From the NCBI GenBank assembly GCA_038496675.1, contig CM076651.1, positions 18,357,783 through 18,421,782 of the forward strand: a DNA stretch of 64,000 nucleotides. The letters are read 5' to 3'. This DNA is from Rachycentron canadum (taxonomy: Eukaryota > Chordata > Actinopteri > Carangiformes > Rachycentridae). Positions 26,342 through 38,973 of the stretch are shown here, piece by piece. The notes under the pieces are model-generated. The model was not told the origin of the DNA. It saw only the letters and a list, made by a program, of their open reading frames with translations, and did not search any database. The position numbers and the translations under genes are program-made. Each line of letters opens with the position of its first letter. Position 1 is the stretch's first letter.

Positions 26342-29300
26342 AACATGAAGTGACAGGCTTGGATAACAGCATCCACATTGTACAAAATCTAAAATTATTT
26401 TAAAAATTATAGTTTACTATAGTGAGTTTTTTGACCAGCATGCATGTAGGAAAAATTTGGAGGTTGTTCTGGAAATAATGTTGACTGCTAAATAGATGCA
26501 GTGTGTACCAGATGGAAGAAACCTCCAGTCTATGTGGGCTGTGAATGAAAAAGACCTAGAAATCCCATAAATCCATGTGTGTGTCTTTGTGTGTGTGTGT
26601 GCGTGTGTGTGTTAGAGAGATAGATGAAAAACTACTGTCTATGGGGACCTGTTCCAGTTCAGTATTTTCCATTAACAGTGTGACATTTTCCTGTGAGCCT
26701 CTGAACAACTGCTCCTCTGTGTGCAGCCTCAGTCATTTTCATCACTCGCTCCTTTTTTATTTTCTCAGCCGGCTCCTCATTGAGCTCTGTGCCTCTGTAA
26801 ATATTTCCACGTTTACAGATGAGACTTTATTTCTTTGTCTTTTCATCCTTTCTCTCCCTCTCTCTCTGTCTATCTCTCTCTCCCTCTCTCTGCTGTAACT
26901 GAGAGTTTAGCGAACATGCTCTGCTCCGGCTGCTCCAGCAGGGCGCTGCAGCGCAGTCACATGAGTTTGCACATTCCTGTTATACTTAAGACCTGACCAG
27001 CACAATAACACAATTTAGCCTCTGAGCTGCCTGACACTGCCTTGCCTTCCTTAATCACTATCAGATTAACAGTTTGTGTTTTGCCTCTTTGTGCCCTTAT
27101 CTTTCTCTGCAGTGCTTTTTTTCTTTTCAAAGTGAACATATTAGTAGTAAAACAACAAATGGTGAAACAAAAGTTTTCAAAATAACAACTAAAAAAAAAG
27201 TACATTTTTCTATGTGAAAACATGAGTCTACAGCTGCTGCAGCAGGTCCGTGCTTAGCATTTGGCTCAAAGGCAAAACTACCATGTTGATGTTGTAGCGT
27301 TACCACGTTTGCCATGTTAACCACTAAACACAAAACACAGCCGATGCTGATGGCAATGTTTTGGAGAAAACAAAACATAAAGCAAGCAGGACAAAGGACA
27401 AAAAAACTGACCTCATGATGGCATTAAATGAAAGGTCAGAAGAGTTCATCTTCTGGGAACCATGAATGTCAGTACAGTCAATTACATTCCATCCAGTAAT
27501 TGTGGAAATATTTCTGAAGGTCGACCAATAAACTGACTGAAAGTCTGACATTACCATCTGTAGAGTCATATGCTGCTGGCTTGGCTAAAAGCAAGATTTC
27601 AGCCTTTTAATCGCAACAAAAGACCAAATTCCACAGATTTGTGGGATGTTTTTCCTTGTCATAGAGAACTTGGCTTGGGTCTGCTGTGTGACTATTTGTA
27701 GCTCATTGAGACACAGTGTGATATTAACTTCATGTGACCTTGACCTAAGAGGAAAACTATCACCTGCCTATGATTATTTACTAAGGAAAGTCAGCTAAAG
27801 GCCTGTAACAGTTACCAGTGTGACTCGTCGGTCTCTGTATCAGTTCATCCAGTGGTTTCACTGAACAGAACCAGTAGCTCCATCCAACACTTGTCAAGTT
27901 TTCCTTGACAATGCATTAAAAGCACACCACCTACACACTCACATAACACACAGAGGAACTGTGGGAGAACAATAGAGCAATGAACCACGATGCCTAATTA
28001 ATTTTCTCTAACAGGCTTAGACTCAATAATTACCAGGAACTGTTTTCAGGCAGAGAGGGGGATGTTGGGTTTTCTTTGAAGAGATACACAACCTATTCTG
28101 TGAGTGAACCACTGACTAATACAGGGGAAACCGTGAGTGTAGGTGTAAATGTATGCATACATTAGCATAATGTTAGGTGCGCGTCGGTGACTCACCGTGG
28201 TCATGTGCGAAAACCAGCAGGGACAGCCCCTTTAGTCTCTGTGCAATCTCATCATATGGCCCACAGTGCTCCCCGGCCCCGTGGGCAATAAACACCAGAG
28301 CCCTGGGAAGAGGACAGAAAAAAAAGTTTATACAAGCTTTCATAATTGCAGACCTCCTGTCTCTCAAACTCTCAAACAGCAAATGTTTGCATTTTTCTGC
28401 ATGGGAGTGTCATGCTTCCTTGATTTGGATGATAGATTAAGACCTGACTTTATTGTGACACAAACAAAGGAGAGGAGGGTTGACAGATAATGTAACTAAT
28501 GAGGTGGAGCTTAGATTAAAGCAGAAAATGGACAGAGGGGTCTGAGGCTTTCCAATTCACCTGTTGGTGAATACTGTATAACTGGTGTGTCTATGTGTGA
28601 GACAGAGGTTAAGGTGGAACGATAGGAAAAAACATTAAGGCACATTAAGATCAGCAGACAAAGATGACTGAGAATGCGACAGCCTGTGTTTTCAGAGACG
28701 CTGCCATCATCCATCTGTCCGTCTATCTGCCTCAACACCTCCCTACCCACCCTGCCCGACTCAAAATAGACACTGGGGGAATCCAGCAAAACCCAATGCG
28801 ACAAAGAAATACACCAAAAACAGCCATAACTTCCCTGCTCTCTTCACTCTGTTTATTCATACCAAAGCATAGTTTGGTTCTCTGACAGTACCCATTAAAT
28901 ATTCAGCAAAACTGAGACCATATAAAAACATTTCTTTAGAGCAGCAGATTCACTGGCTAAGTTTCCAACTAAATGTTTTTTTAATGAGATTTATAATGTA
29001 TTCACCCAAGACAGCTGCATGGAAATAAACACTTGAGGTCAAATATCCAGAAGTTTTATCCAGAAGCTGCTTTGAGGTACAACCATTTTGTTGTTGAAAA
29101 CATTGTAAAACATTTGCATTTTTTGGGGCTTGTATTTTATGTCATAGAGAACCACTGCTTTATGTTCAGCAGGCAGTGTTTTCTGTGTTACAACCCTGCT
29201 TATAGAGACATATGCTTTGTGTTTTGCACGTGTTGTCGGACAGTTTGTTTCAAGTGAAATTCAAGTCACACTTATTTCTTCTCTTCTTAGGTGTGTCAAA

Positions 29301-30185
29301 GCAAAACAAGGCTGAGATTTAGTTTATGTTTAGAGTGTATGCAGAGCTGTGGATGATGTAAATATTATCATAGTATATTTGAAGACAATGAGTCCGTTTT
29401 AAGTCCATATATGTATATATGTGTTCTTTCTACCTCGTGTCACTGTCAATATTACCAACACACTAATCCCAGAAATTACATTTTCAATTCACATCCAGGG
29501 CCCTTGCACCTGCGGTTAGTCATTTGGACAGTTTGGTCTTTGTCTACCTTTACTTGAAATCAACTTGGCAGTTTTATCACACACTGTATGCAAATAAGTA
29601 ATTTGTACAAGATGACCCATGGTAAAGCTAAAGCCAAGACTGAATTTCAAAAACATGCTCCTTTCACAAACTGGACCCATTATGTTTAAGATAACATGAC
29701 TATCCTGTTAATTTCACTTATTAGTGAAGGTAAGATGGTATCGTGTAAAGTATATTTTTCTAATGGAGGTTTAATTTTATATTTACTCAGAGACAGACAC
29801 CCTTTGTTAATTAACAGTCTCCGACGAGACAAGGTTTTTTTTTTTTTTTTTAGGCTTTTACTTCATCTATCAGAGCATATTCAGCAGTGGAGCGGCTCTG
29901 AAATGCTTCAGTGTGAGAGATTCAATCAGCAGCAGCAACAGCAGACAATTATCCCAAATGTATTCAGCCACACAGAAAAAGGGAGCGGAGGGAAACAGGG
30001 AGATAGTGAGTGAGAGGCGGAGCAGTGTGGTAGAGGAAGATAAGAGTAGCTGTTCATCAGGCTTCATTAGCAAATCGCTCTGCTTTCACTTGCCGCTCTT
30101 TCCTTCCTTTTAGAAAGCCATCGCCCTGGGCTACGACTTCCTCTGCACTTGTTGGCTCAGTGAGTGTATACGTGTGTGTGTGTGT

Positions 30186-30216
<31 letters not shown>

Positions 30217-33200
30217 CAACTGAGTGTGTGTGTATGTGTGTGTGAAAGAGCGTCTTTGTATAGACATAATGTTCTGTCACACACATGCTGAGGAGCAGCA
30301 GGGGTTTAATGGGGCTAATCTGGGTTCATTGTAAAGATGACTGTACAGTGAACAACACTTTGCACACTGAAATGCTGTAATGTGACATTTGTGATTTGCT
30401 GTCTTTCGTCATCTAAGATTGTCTCTGTCCATTCTCTAAATGGTCCTTGGTCGGCTCACCAATCTCTCTTTGTCTCTCTCTCTCTCATTTTTATCTTCGC
30501 TCATGAGTTTTAGCTTTGAGTACATCTGACTTTCCAGAAAGAGGAAAAAACAAAAAAAAAAGCAAATAAAGCAAAAATATCTGGTGACAGTTAACAGCAG
30601 GAGATATAAAATCTGATTTTTAAAAAACTTAATGGATTTCATCACCAGAGAATAATCTTATTAATCTTAAAAGACAGTCTGAACAGATGTCTGCTTTCAT
30701 TCATCTGCAGACGCCTGACAATATTCAGGCATCAACAGTACTTTGGCTCAGTCGTGCAAAGCCACTTTCCACTATGCTAAAAGTGGTCTGGTGAGGCTCA
30801 AGAGGCAACAGCTTGAAACAAGTGTTACTTCAAGAGGCTGTGACAATGTGGCATTTTACTACTTTACTAAGGCATCAACCTGAGCCCTCTTTTCACCTGA
30901 GAAGACAAGTGCACAACTCCCCTGATAAAAGTCTCAAATTTCTTTTAAACATTCCAACAAATTCGGCTTCATTTCTGGGCTAAATGTAAACCTGTTGCTA
31001 TCACAGCTATGCTTTTTTTTTTCTACCTTCAATACCTAGTAATTGTTTCTCAGAAATTTCAGTAGTTTAACGAGTGTGACAGTGACAGCATCACGTTCTC
31101 TTTGCTCCCCGTACTCTCATGATCGACCTGCCCTCTCAGTTCTTTCTTAGTGGGTGATTTATAGCCTGAAAGTGAACATCAAAATGTCTTATCTTGCCAT
31201 TAGAGGCTAAAAGTTCCTGTTGATCAACTAATGAATAATAAAACTGTTTCATCACTTGATGTATTTGACTCAAACAATAACAGTGGATGTCTTTGCCTTG
31301 AGAGTGGGAGCAGCTACACACTGACACTAAAATTTATCCTGAGGTGCTGCTCTTGCCTTTGAAGCCAACTGTGCAATATCAATGGCACGATAGGGTTTGT
31401 TAGAGATATATTGATCATCTTGTGTGTAATATGTGGGTTTTTTTTTTGTTTTCCTCTCTCAATTTCTTTCTACACTGTCTCATCTCTCATGGGAACTGGA
31501 GACCCACTTGTCTCCCACACTGTTTCCGTTGCTGGAACAACATGGCTTCTAACAAGCCTTATTAAAACACTCGATGAGCGAGGGAGAGAGTTTAGTCCTC
31601 CCTATGGCTCAACTCACAGCTTCTCCAAACAACCACAGGCCCAAAACAAAGCCAAGACCCTAATCCCCTTAATACGATGCTGACTGACTCCTCCAAGGTT
31701 ATTTAGGTGTTCACAAACCTTACATGCCACATTCTCCACCTTCAACTGTGAATTTTCTAAGCAAATATGAATCTGAGGCACTGGACACATGTCCAGCTGA
31801 TGTGCCACATGTCCACCATCACAATGAAGAACAACAAAATCCATGTGGCATATGAAATTCTGAGTTTCCCATTATTTCTTAGTGTTAAATCAACACTTGC
31901 ACATAGTTATGAAATCTAGTTAGAAAATCACAGTTAAAAAATCGGCCACATGAGACTTTCCACCACTGGTTTACATTTATAAAATGTTGATTGTGACATT
32001 TAACTGGGAAGACTGCTCAACTACAAGAATGTGTTTAATTAGTCTTTGCTGCTGTGGCCACATAAACATACTGTTGTGTTGAAATACCACTGGAGGTTTT
32101 GGTGACGGTGTGTTCAGACATAGCAGGAGCCAGAGGACGAGACAGAACAGCCCAACACTGGTATGTTAATCTGATTAATGGACTCTCTCTCCCGCTCCCT
32201 TTGTGTGTGTATGTGTGTGTCATTACTTTAATCTTGTGTGCATCACAGTCCCAGTGAGTCTAGGAAAAACAACCACAAATTGCTGAGCTTTCTTTCAAGG
32301 GCTTCCCAAAGGATGGAAGGTTCAGTGTGTGTGTACATGTGTGAAAATACATGTATGTGGGTGGGTGACCACATCTGTGCTGGTAAATGCACACTCAGTG
32401 AGCGTATAGTTATAGGAGTATATGATAAGTACGGAAATATAGAGACAAAAATTAAAGGAAAAGAGAAAGAAGATGGGACCAAAGGCTGTAAATATATCTA
32501 CTGAGAGAGAGAGAGGAGCCAGGACATTAATAGATTTTGAAAAACCATAAAAGGGAACAGAGAGCTGGAGAGTCCAAAACGGAGAAAGCTTATTTCTTTA
32601 GCTCTTTAGTTTTGTGTCACCCTCATTTTTATTTAACATCCTCTGTTGGAGTATAACTGCTCCAAATAAGACAAATGGTTTTAAAACAGGAACGAAGGAG
32701 TGAATGGTACAATTACGCGTTTTGAATAAACCATGTGAACTTACTGGCAACTGAGCTAACTAACAAACTTGACAGTTGGCAGATCAGCTAGAAACCGTGT
32801 CCCTCTTCAATGACTCTTTTTCTTAAATAAACAATACAATATGAAGAACAGGATATTTCAAGGGTAGTAGAGTAAATGACACAGAAAATAAAGAATAATT
32901 GTGATTTATATTGACTGACTAGCGCCAGCATGATGTGACTGACTAGCGAATTTGTGTTTGCAGCAGAATTTATATTGGAATAACATCAAATAAGTACAAA
33001 TAGCTTTTTGAGGCTTTTAAAAGTTTTACAATTATAAAATCCCAATGGAATCAAAACTCATTAGACAAGGAACAATTATGGTGTCTATTCAGGCAGCAGA
33101 TTTTTTTCCATTGCAGTGCCACAGGTGGCCACTGGCATATCCATCTCTCTCAATACATACAACACCAAACCTAGAACAAAAATTACATTAAAAATAATTA

Positions 33201-36200
33201 CATTATAATTATACTCAGCCACATTCAAGACATTGCAGTACTGTTTGAGACACCTTCAGGCAATCGAATTCCCTTATGCCAGGGAGATTGGATGCACTCA
33301 GAGCAAAATTAAGTGGATATGACAGAGAAGAACATGTGTGACAGGTGGAAAACAAGCTGGGGTCAGAGAGCGGGATGAAGTGTGACAAAGACGGCCAGAA
33401 ATGAGAGAGTCATTATATAAAGCGTGATGAGTGTGTACAGTGCAGAAAAAACACAAGCGAGAGACAGGAAATTGGTGTGTGATGGAGAGGAATGGAGGCA
33501 GACAGACAGCAGGAGGCACAGCAGGAAGGTTTACACCAGTGAAAATGAAAAGGTAAACCACAGAGACACCATCCTGAAGACAGGCTCATTTTATCAGTTT
33601 GGATAACATTTACTATGTTTCCTGAGATGTTGTGTTGTGTTTCAATCCTCAGGGCCACCGCAAAAATACAAACAAAAAACATATTTCTTCACTGCAGAGT
33701 ATAAATGTCAGTACAGTGGAGATCAAGCAGTTCCTTCGCATGACATGAAAGCATCTGCTTGTTGTTAAAGGGTCAACAGGAAACTAAATGTATGAAGGAA
33801 GTGGACAAGTCTTCATTGATGATGATGTACTACTCTTCCTCAATAAAACCAAATATACTGGATTTGAGACCGCTGCTGCTGTTTTTCACTTGATTTTGCT
33901 GGAATCCAAACTTTCTTTTACCTCCTATGCAGCTCTGTGTTTTCTATAATCCTTTTCCTCTCTAACTGTATTTTTCTTTGATGTAACTTATCTCTACTTG
34001 CTGTTGAAGCATTATACTCTTCCAACAGCCATCCTCAAGTTGCATTAAATATATCTTTATATTTAATTAATCTGCTTCAGAACAGAAGTAAATCTAATTC
34101 ATGGAAATCATAATAATTTTATAGAATAACTTTACAATCATTACTACTCTCAGTGTTAGGACTGTTGCTAGAAATATTACCATGGAATTTAAATTGTAAA
34201 CTGTCTCATTTTCATATTAACTAACTCGCAAACAGTAAGTGATTAAAGCTTCCACCTAGAAAGATCTACTCTGGGAATTTTTAATACCAGTGGCCATAAT
34301 ATTTTATAAACTGCATCACTCAAAATTTGCCAGAAGGTGAAAACATGAAGGGTACTACTGTATTACAAAGCTTTTATTATTGTAAAGTATCCCTGAGTGA
34401 CAAGCCTAACAGTGGCAGAGAACAGCAGGGAAATTGAATAATGTAGAAACACAAACAGGGAAGGAACATCAGTGAAAACAGTGATAACAACCTGACCTAG
34501 TTACACAAGCCCATTGTGTCATTTGTATACATATATTATTTGTATGTGATATGTTCTTTGTGTAAACACGCAGCTTGTGCAAGTCTCATGCAGGTCTCCA
34601 TGTGGGTTCAAGCCATAGTTACATCTATTGGAAGACCTGTCAATCATTGATGATGCACCTCCCATCCACCTCTCCCCCCTTCCACCTTTCACCTACTTCC
34701 TGCTTCTAGTGAAAGGGCTTTTCAGAACCCTGTGACCTTTGACCCCATCTTATACTCATCCAGCCATACAATAACCATTTGAAATAAAGATAGTGACATA
34801 GCTGCATAATAATTCACGTATTAGTTGCCTTATATTACATTTAACACACTTGCTAATTGCTACACTACACTAAACACATCATTTTTAATCAATCACCTAC
34901 TTTTACTACCATTTTCAATCATCCAGCTCCAAGGTCCTCAACATTATTTAACTGTAAATGAAAATATAACTTTGCAAAGTGACCACCACAAAGAAAAGTT
35001 TTCAGAATGGCTCATGATTGGATTTCTGATAAAATCCTGAAGTAAATAAACTTAAAACTAGCTGTATGGTTTTAATCTTTGTTTTGATCGCCACAGACAA
35101 ATGTCACAATCAACTGAAGTCATCCAAGCTTTCCATGCCCTTTAACCCCCTCCAACAGTTCACACACAGTTCATAAAGAACACACTTTGCATTGATATTT
35201 CCCTCCGGCTCAGTGGGAGATTTAATATTAACCAGTTGGCTTAATTTCCGCTTTTCCCTCTGAACAAACGCTCCGAGCTGTAAACTGTTGGTGAGGGTCG
35301 TTTGAGTCAATAAATGGCAAACTGCTGCTTATCACCATGGTCACATCACATCACAAGTCTAGTTGTGGTGACAATGATGGTGAATCATCTGCAATGCTTT
35401 GGACTTTCGCTACTTTGTTAATGCTATTTTCTAGCACTAATCCCATCCTCTCATCTGTAAGAATCTGCTGTTCTTTGTGCTCTGTGGTAATAAACTGAAA
35501 AACTTTGGACAGAACAAAACAGCATAAAGACATCACCTCTGGCTTTCAGAAACAGGTGATTTGTCACTATTTCCTAAAACTTCATCGGTGAATTAATTAT
35601 AAATCACTATGAAATGCTTTGTAATGTCTTCTGTGTTGTGGTTTTAGCTTCCAGGCTGCTGTCTGAATAAACTGTCAAATTATAAATCTCTTGTCAGTGT
35701 ATTTCTGTGATTGTGAAAAGCTTAACACTGCACCAGCTGCTACTGTGGCTGATATGAGCCTGCTCTTATCACTGAAGTGAAAACTTTTAATTTAAATTTA
35801 AGCCTTGCATAGAAGATGGCAGGGTAGTTCTTTTGAAATGTGCATTTTTAAAGCATCCACAACTTCTAATTTGTATTTCCTATTCATAGCAATGTTTAAA
35901 ACCATTTTTTCATTCAAATATGTATAATAATGCTGTAAGCTTCTGGTTAAGCTGCATCTACAGAGCCTCGGATTTCATGAATTTGGTTCTGACACACTGT
36001 TGTGTTGAATTGCTAATCTGCCTGCTGCAGTGAGTGGGTATAGCTGTGTTATTATGAAACATCAGAGCTTGTGTTGAAACAGGAGGTGTGTATCTGAGAA
36101 TTTCTTAAGTGTAGGATGTACGATAGACAACAGACTGTAGTGTCTGGATTAGTATTACAGTCTGGTAACATTCACTGTCAGAGTGTAACTTTCACTTAAA

Positions 36201-38712
36201 TGGTAATGTGTACAGAAGATGCTGATCACTCAGAACTGTAATTACAATCTGATACATAAAGAATAAAAATACGTTTTCTGCTTTTAGTTGAACATCATAT
36301 ACAGTGTCGACCCCATAATCTTCATAACCATAAGACTTTACTGAACAGCTTCTGTTTTGTCACCCTATAAAACCTACAATAAACCTACTTCAGCCGGTTT
36401 GTAGAAGCTGCTTAAGGAATTTCATTGGTCTGGGTCTTAGTGGAGGATTTAGGGCTCCTGTGAGAGTCTGAATTCAGCTTCTTGTTTACTGTGATATAGA
36501 TAAAAAAAAATTTGAAACTGCTGAGAGCTCAAATTGAGTGGCAATGAAAGTGATTAGGTCCAGTGCTCACAAATAAGACACAACACATCTGTAGCTTTTG
36601 TACACAAATATTGGCATCAGCCTATTCCTATAACCTGCATTATGACACAACATTTAATGGACTCTTGCATGTCTGTCTGTATCATGACTGCATGCATTTT
36701 CAGCATGGTCACTGGCTAGCCTCCAGTGAAAAAACTCTTATATAAGTCATCCAAAGCCTCGGCTCTAAAACTGTTACAGCACAGAGAGATCTGCAGCTAT
36801 TTTAAGCCTGCAGTCATTCAGCTTTTTACTTCCAAAATACATGATTTGCAAGGGGAAAATGATTTGCATTGGTAATTTGTTTTATTGGCGCTTTTGGCAG
36901 GAAGGCTGGGAGACATTTTAGAGCTACGTGTTTCCAGGATGCTTTGTTTAAAGATCGCAAGCTTTAACGAGAGCTGCCAGAGTACATCAGACGTAGAAGT
37001 CCAATTGCACCAAAACAACATTCCTAAAGATTATTACTTACATACTGAGGCACGGCCGTAGATTAGGGGCAAATTACACATCAGATCACACATTACACAT
37101 CACATTAGATCAGTAATATCCTGACCCCAGATGTTTTGTGTGCCTCTGGTTTCTGTCACATCTCTATCGTTCCGTGCTCTCACCATGCATGCAACCATGT
37201 GGTTTGTGAGTGAGTTTCATCTGTGTTCAGTTTCCTGCTGTGCCACAGCCACATGTGAGAAGAGTGCAAAGGACTTAAAACTGCTGCCCAGCCAGGAGCC
37301 CTCTGACAGCAGACTGTGGAAAATGTCTATTAAAACAAATCAGAAGAGATTTTTTTTTTTTTTTACAAACTACACTCATTAATCAATTGGTTATGTTGTT
37401 TGGTGCCCTTTTGACTAAGAGATAACAGGGCCATTTACACTCTTTTACACAGCAGAATGTCTAGTGAGTCATGACCTCAGGCTTTTTGCAAATGAACTAC
37501 GATGCCATTCATTAGAGCTGACAACATAAACCCAATCAGCTACAAAAAAACAAACAAAAAAAACAAAAACAAAATGCAAAACACAATGGTTTATGGAGAC
37601 GGATGTTGACATTTAATAGCCAGTGTGTGCTTGGAAAGGTTTCAAAATTAAGTTCAGAGTAAACTGCTTTACAAGTCTACACTAATGTTCGTATTCATCC
37701 GTTTGTTTGTGTGCTGCTTAAACCCAGTCAAATCTTATGTGGCCTATTATTGATTTTGTGATCTGAAGTGGGCGGCATACACAAATCAACGAAATATACC
37801 ACACTCAAGAACCTCCTGCAGTATGATTTGTGATCTCAGGACAGGTGTTAACGTTGTGGTGTGGCATGGGACTCTGACTGCAGCGAGCTCTGGGACTTTC
37901 TACTGAAACGATGCCCGATATAAGATTCAAGTGAACATCCAATCATTGTGTTAAATGTGTCATTGCATCGTAAAATAAGTAAGTAAAGTAGACGAACAGC
38001 ACGTACTAAATGTTACGTTTTAGGTTGTTTAGTTGGCTGAACAAGAAACTGCTCCCGTTCTTTGTGTTTTTTAATGGGATCATGACCCAGAATGAGCCAC
38101 TGCTGCATCTGTTGCTCCCCACCATGAAGAGATTAACATAATTATGATGTTTTTAACAAGCTGGGGTCATTAGATGAGGCTGAACTGTCCAGATGCACTA
38201 CGGGCGACTACACACTGATCTAATTTCATTCCAGTCAGTCATTTTGTTGTCTACTTTTCACCTGGTGATGCATTTATGAAGTCATTTCTTCAATACGAGC
38301 TCAGTGCAGAACTTGAATAAGACCGAGGACAAGCTCATTGTAATGAGTTGTTAAATGAATGGACCTCAGCCAAACTTCCACTTCTTCAGTTACTGAGTTA
38401 CAGCTCATGCATCTTTATAAACCAGCAACTCAGGGATGGCTCTTCGCCATGTGAGGATTGAATTAACAAATAAAACGGGAAATGCTGTGGTGTGGGTTTT
38501 GCTGTTGCGGTGTACAGTGCAGAAGAGATGGATGCTGACTGGAGAGTTGTTTGACCAGTCACAGAGCTGACAACGCTCCTCAGCGCCTGTTTGAAAGCGA
38601 ATTCTCAATAAAAACCAAAGGAGAAACTCACACACTGCGTTGGTCTTATGCTCTCTCTCAGAGATAAAGGGCACTGAGTTACTATAGTAGTTAATACACT
38701 GTGTTTACAGTT

Positions 38713-38743
<31 letters not shown>

Positions 38744-38938
38744 TCTAAAGATTCACACACATGACCCCTATAGGAAACTGCGCAAGTCCGCATGTGACTC
38801 CAGCGCTGAAAACAACCATGAGAATAGGATCAGCCTAGTTCTCCCCCCCAGCAGCACAGAATATAACTTTAAACTACACCTAAAATAACCCGCCTGTCTT
38901 TGTGGGCTGCGGGTTTCTCCCTGGAGCTCTGTACATGT

Positions 38939-38973
<35 letters not shown>

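Noticed and set aside
25789..26403. Frames of 178-204 residues across the gap
   Set aside because: They consist of TA/TG repeat and N bases; no real coding evidence.
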